Part shown: piece after piece, positions 61,777-64,000 of the stretch | Position numbering within the stretch: position 1 is the stretch's first letter | How the letters are laid out: each line of letters opens with the position of its first letter | From: Flectonema sp. DT1601 | Lineage: Eukaryota > Euglenozoa > Diplonemea > Diplonemida > Diplonemidae | Assembly (NCBI GenBank): GCA_964019425.1 | Contig: OZ025855.1 | Coordinates: 1-64,000, forward strand | Length of the DNA: 64,000 nt | Direction: 5' to 3' | Position numbers and translations under genes: made by a program | Notes under the pieces: generated by a model | What the model was told of the DNA's origin: nothing | Database searches by the model: none | What the model saw: only the letters and a program-made list of their open reading frames with translations

Positions 61777-64000
61777 GTTCCTTAGCATCAGGGATATCTG
61801 GAGTTGAAGATCTCTGTGAAATACTCATATCATCTGAAGAATCATGTTCATCTTGTTTGCTTCTTTTCTTTCGAGTATTTCTTCTGAGCATCGGTCTCAT
61901 TGGACTCTGCGAGTTGAGTCTTTTTACCAATTTCAGTTTCTTCTTTTCCTTTCCCTTTGCTAATTTCTGTTTTTGTACTTCTTTAAGTTTCATTTTCTGT
62001 GCCAACTTATGTTCAGTACACTCATTTTTAAGCCTTTTTCGGTTGCTCAGGTATTTTTTGATTCTCACAATTCGCATTGGACTCTGTGAGTTCAGTCTCT
62101 TGTTACTGCTTCTCTCTGGTTCATCAGCGACCGTTTGTGTTGCCAACTTGCCATTCTTTTTGATAGATAACATATGAGTTTCTGTCTCATCTTTTGTAAC
62201 AGTTACAATACTATTTCGAGGATCCGTTTTGTATTCAGTGACCGTAAATGAAGTGTTATCATCTTCATCAACATATGTTGGATATTCTTTTGATGCTCTG
62301 AATATTCCACATTTATTGATATGGTCAATAAATGACTTCCAGGATTTATTGCAATATTTACAAGTTTTACCGATATTCTCTGTATCTGTGTATGTTAGTA
62401 CTCTTGATACCTTTTGTGGTGTAATCGGTATTGTTGTTCCGGAATTCGTGGCTTTACTGCTTACAGTAGGTGGTGTTTCCATCTTCCTGGCTACTGTTTG
62501 TGGTGTAGTTGATCTTAGTCTGTATGTGGTGACTATTTTCTCCAACTGTCTTTCTTTTGACAAACTTCGTATTAATTCGAGGTTCTTTCCATCCCAACAT
62601 GCTTGTTGGGTTTGTGGAATTATTTTAGTCGGAGTTTCGATCTTCAGAGGCGTCTTTATTTTCAGTGGAGTCTTAATCTTAATCGGAGTTATTGGTGGTG
62701 ACTCCATCCTGTCTTTGGATGGAGTCATTAAGCCAGCATATCTATGCTCCGGTGATTCCTGCGTCTCTGGTGACATAGTTTCCATTACCATGTCAGTGTC
62801 CGTATCCAGTTGTACTGTTGCTGGTGACGGCATATCGATCATATCCACATCATTATGATCCAGATCCAATGGTGATACAATCGGTAATTGTATCGTTTTC
62901 ATAGATTGAATCACACTTTGATGTACAGTCGGAGGTTCCAATTGTGATACCTTTGAGATCGTTGCTGGCATCAACGTTGGGATTGCAGGTGGGGCCATTG
63001 TAGGTGCCTCATTTGCAATAACTTGTGTCTTCTTCTGAATTACAGTCGGCGGTGCTAATTGTGATATTTTTGAAATCCTTGCTGGCATCAGCGTTGGAAT
63101 TATCGGCGGGGCCTGTGTAAGTGCATCACTCGCACTGACTTGTGTATTCTTTTGAAGTACAATTGACGGTGTCGATTGTGATAAATTTGTAATTGGTGTT
63201 GGTATCATTGTTGGAATTATCGGCGGGACCTGTGTGAGTTCATCATTTGCAATGACTTGTGTCTTCTTTTGAAGTACAGTCGGCGGTGCCAATTGTGATA
63301 CCTTTGAAATCGTTGCTGGCATCAATGTCGGGATTGCTGGTGGGGCTACCGTAAGTGCATTATTTACAGTGACTAGCGTCTTCTGAAAACTATTTGATGG
63401 TAGCGATATAATTTTTTGCATTACCGAAGGTTCCATTTTTATTATCTTCGGTATCGTTATTGGTATTGCCATTGGAATTATTGATGGTCTTGGTAACACT
63501 GGTGATAGAAGTACTGGTAATGGTGGTATCTTCACCATCGGCGATATGTACAGGGTCGGTATATTATCCTGGCATATCTTTGGTGGTGATACGGCCCTTA
63601 TCTCTATCTTATTGACTTTTCCCGGTGTCGATATGGGCTTCATTTTGTCCGCTTTTTCGATTGCCGAAATCATTGTCTCAAGATCTGTTACATCCTCCTC
63701 GTCCGTGGATTTTTTAATTTCCACTTCTGTAGTTTTTGTTGTGGAATTATCCTTTGCTGGTGACTCTGTTATTGCCAGTGCAGACAAGTCTATTGGAGGA
63801 ATATCTTTCGTTGTTTTCATTACAACGTGGTATTCGTATTCCTTCAACGGATACTTCGTCATGATATCTTCTATCCCATCACAATCTGGAGTTGGATTGA
63901 TTATATCAAATCCCTTGTATTTAGAATTTGTATCAATAAAGACGATGTAATGTGTGTAGGATGCTCTACGTGACACTATGATGTATGGAATGACAATAGT
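61754..64000 (-). CDS. Unknown proline-rich repeat protein with a CCHC-type finger, 5' end outside the window
   Basis: At least 748 residues; the frame is open to the last base of the window (TIVIPYIIVSRRASY...), so the start is missing and the apparent start inside is only a GTG. After an acidic Ser/Thr region comes a Pro/Ile-rich part with four imperfect repeats of about 40 residues, each built on (A/V)PP(A/I)IPT(L/M)(M/I)P, then a TPLKIKTPLKIETP run. Near the C-terminus is a single zinc-finger-like CKYCNKSWKSFIDHINKC, followed by a very basic tail with two NSQSPMR motifs and nuclear-signal-like KKRSKQ. It may be nuclear and DNA-binding. Family unknown; its stop region is shared with a dispersed repeat, so it could belong to a mobile or multicopy family. 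Confidence 0.6.
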   Translation of the reverse strand, partial: TIVIPYIIVSRRASYTHYIVFIDTNSKYKGFDIINPTPDCDGIEDIMTKYPLKEYEYHVVMKTTKDIPPIDLSALAITESPAKDNSTTKTTEVEIKKSTDEEDVTDLETMISAIEKADKMKPISTPGKVNKIEIRAVSPPKICQDNIPTLYISPMVKIPPLPVLLSPVLPRPSIIPMAIPITIPKIIKMEPSVMQKIISLPSNSFQKTLVTVNNALTVAPPAIPTLMPATISKVSQLAPPTVLQKKTQVIANDELTQVPPIIPTMIPTPITNLSQSTPSIVLQKNTQVSASDALTQAPPIIPTLMPARISKISQLAPPTVIQKKTQVIANEAPTMAPPAIPTLMPATISKVSQLEPPTVHQSVIQSMKTIQLPIVSPLDLDHNDVDMIDMPSPATVQLDTDTDMVMETMSPETQESPEHRYAGLMTPSKDRMESPPITPIKIKTPLKIKTPLKIETPTKIIPQTQQACWDGKNLELIRSLSKERQLEKIVTTYRLRSTTPQTVARKMETPPTVSSKATNSGTTIPITPQKVSRVLTYTDTENIGKTCKYCNKSWKSFIDHINKCGIFRASKEYPTYVDEDDNTSFTVTEYKTDPRNSIVTVTKDETETHMLSIKKNGKLATQTVADEPERSSNKRLNSQSPMRIVRIKKYLSNRKRLKNECTEHKLAQKMKLKEVQKQKLAKGKEKKKLKLVKRLNSQSPMRPMLRRNTRKKRSKQDEHDSSDDMSISQRSSTPDIPDAKEQLSDFDN

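Noticed and set aside
1-64000. CRISPR arrays, bacterial operons or ribosomal RNA
   Set aside because: Nothing with spaced repeats and spacers; repeats are simple tandems. No conserved rRNA motifs seen and genes are eukaryotic.

Overview
The window looks like a chromosome-arm or contig-end segment of a unicellular eukaryote. The likely lineage is Euglenozoa, close to kinetoplastids or diplonemids, at moderate-to-low confidence. Every host gene I can support lies on the minus strand. Many have a pyrimidine tract and AG only 4-25 nt before the ATG, as expected for polycistronic transcription with spliced-leader trans-splicing. One receptor resembles kinetoplastid cyclase-like proteins, and the main mobile element has the VIPER/TATE-type gene order. 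Against a trypanosomatid, at least one gene carries ordinary GT-AG cis introns and the intergenic DNA is long and AT-rich.

Region 1 (1-17079) is mobile and repetitive. It opens with 9.4 kb of an almost perfect 8-bp repeat (TTTGCGGG). Further short arrays of the same octamer separate a whole-looking tyrosine-recombinase retrotransposon (gag-like, recombinase, RT/RNase H; 10181-15466), a near-identical partial copy of its 5' part (15648-16980), and two short segments (9412-9669, 9785-10121). The short segments share a 5'-end signature with the big element. This octamer-inhabiting family is the most interesting content of the window.

Region 2 (17080-36078) holds a large secreted/multi-span surface protein, a decayed Helitron, a CorA/Mrs2-like magnesium transporter, a small Met-Gly protein with a probable intron, a truncated globin, a pirin-like protein, a secreted PLAT-like protein, a GNAT acetyltransferase, a GPI-anchored deiminase-like protein and a C2 plus alpha/beta-hydrolase protein.

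Region 3 (36079-64000) has a 4.5 kb gene-free stretch, then a cyclase-like transmembrane receptor, a three-exon membrane-anchored methyltransferase, a C2-like protein, an AGC kinase, a lipid-anchored leucine-rich repeat protein, a PQ-loop amino-acid transporter, a tandem duplication carrying the end of an unknown gene, and an unknown repeat-rich protein open at the window edge. The intergenic spaces contain minisatellites, foldback MITE-like repeats and homopolymers. The gene set (membrane transport, signalling, lipid-anchored and surface proteins) forms no obvious single pathway.
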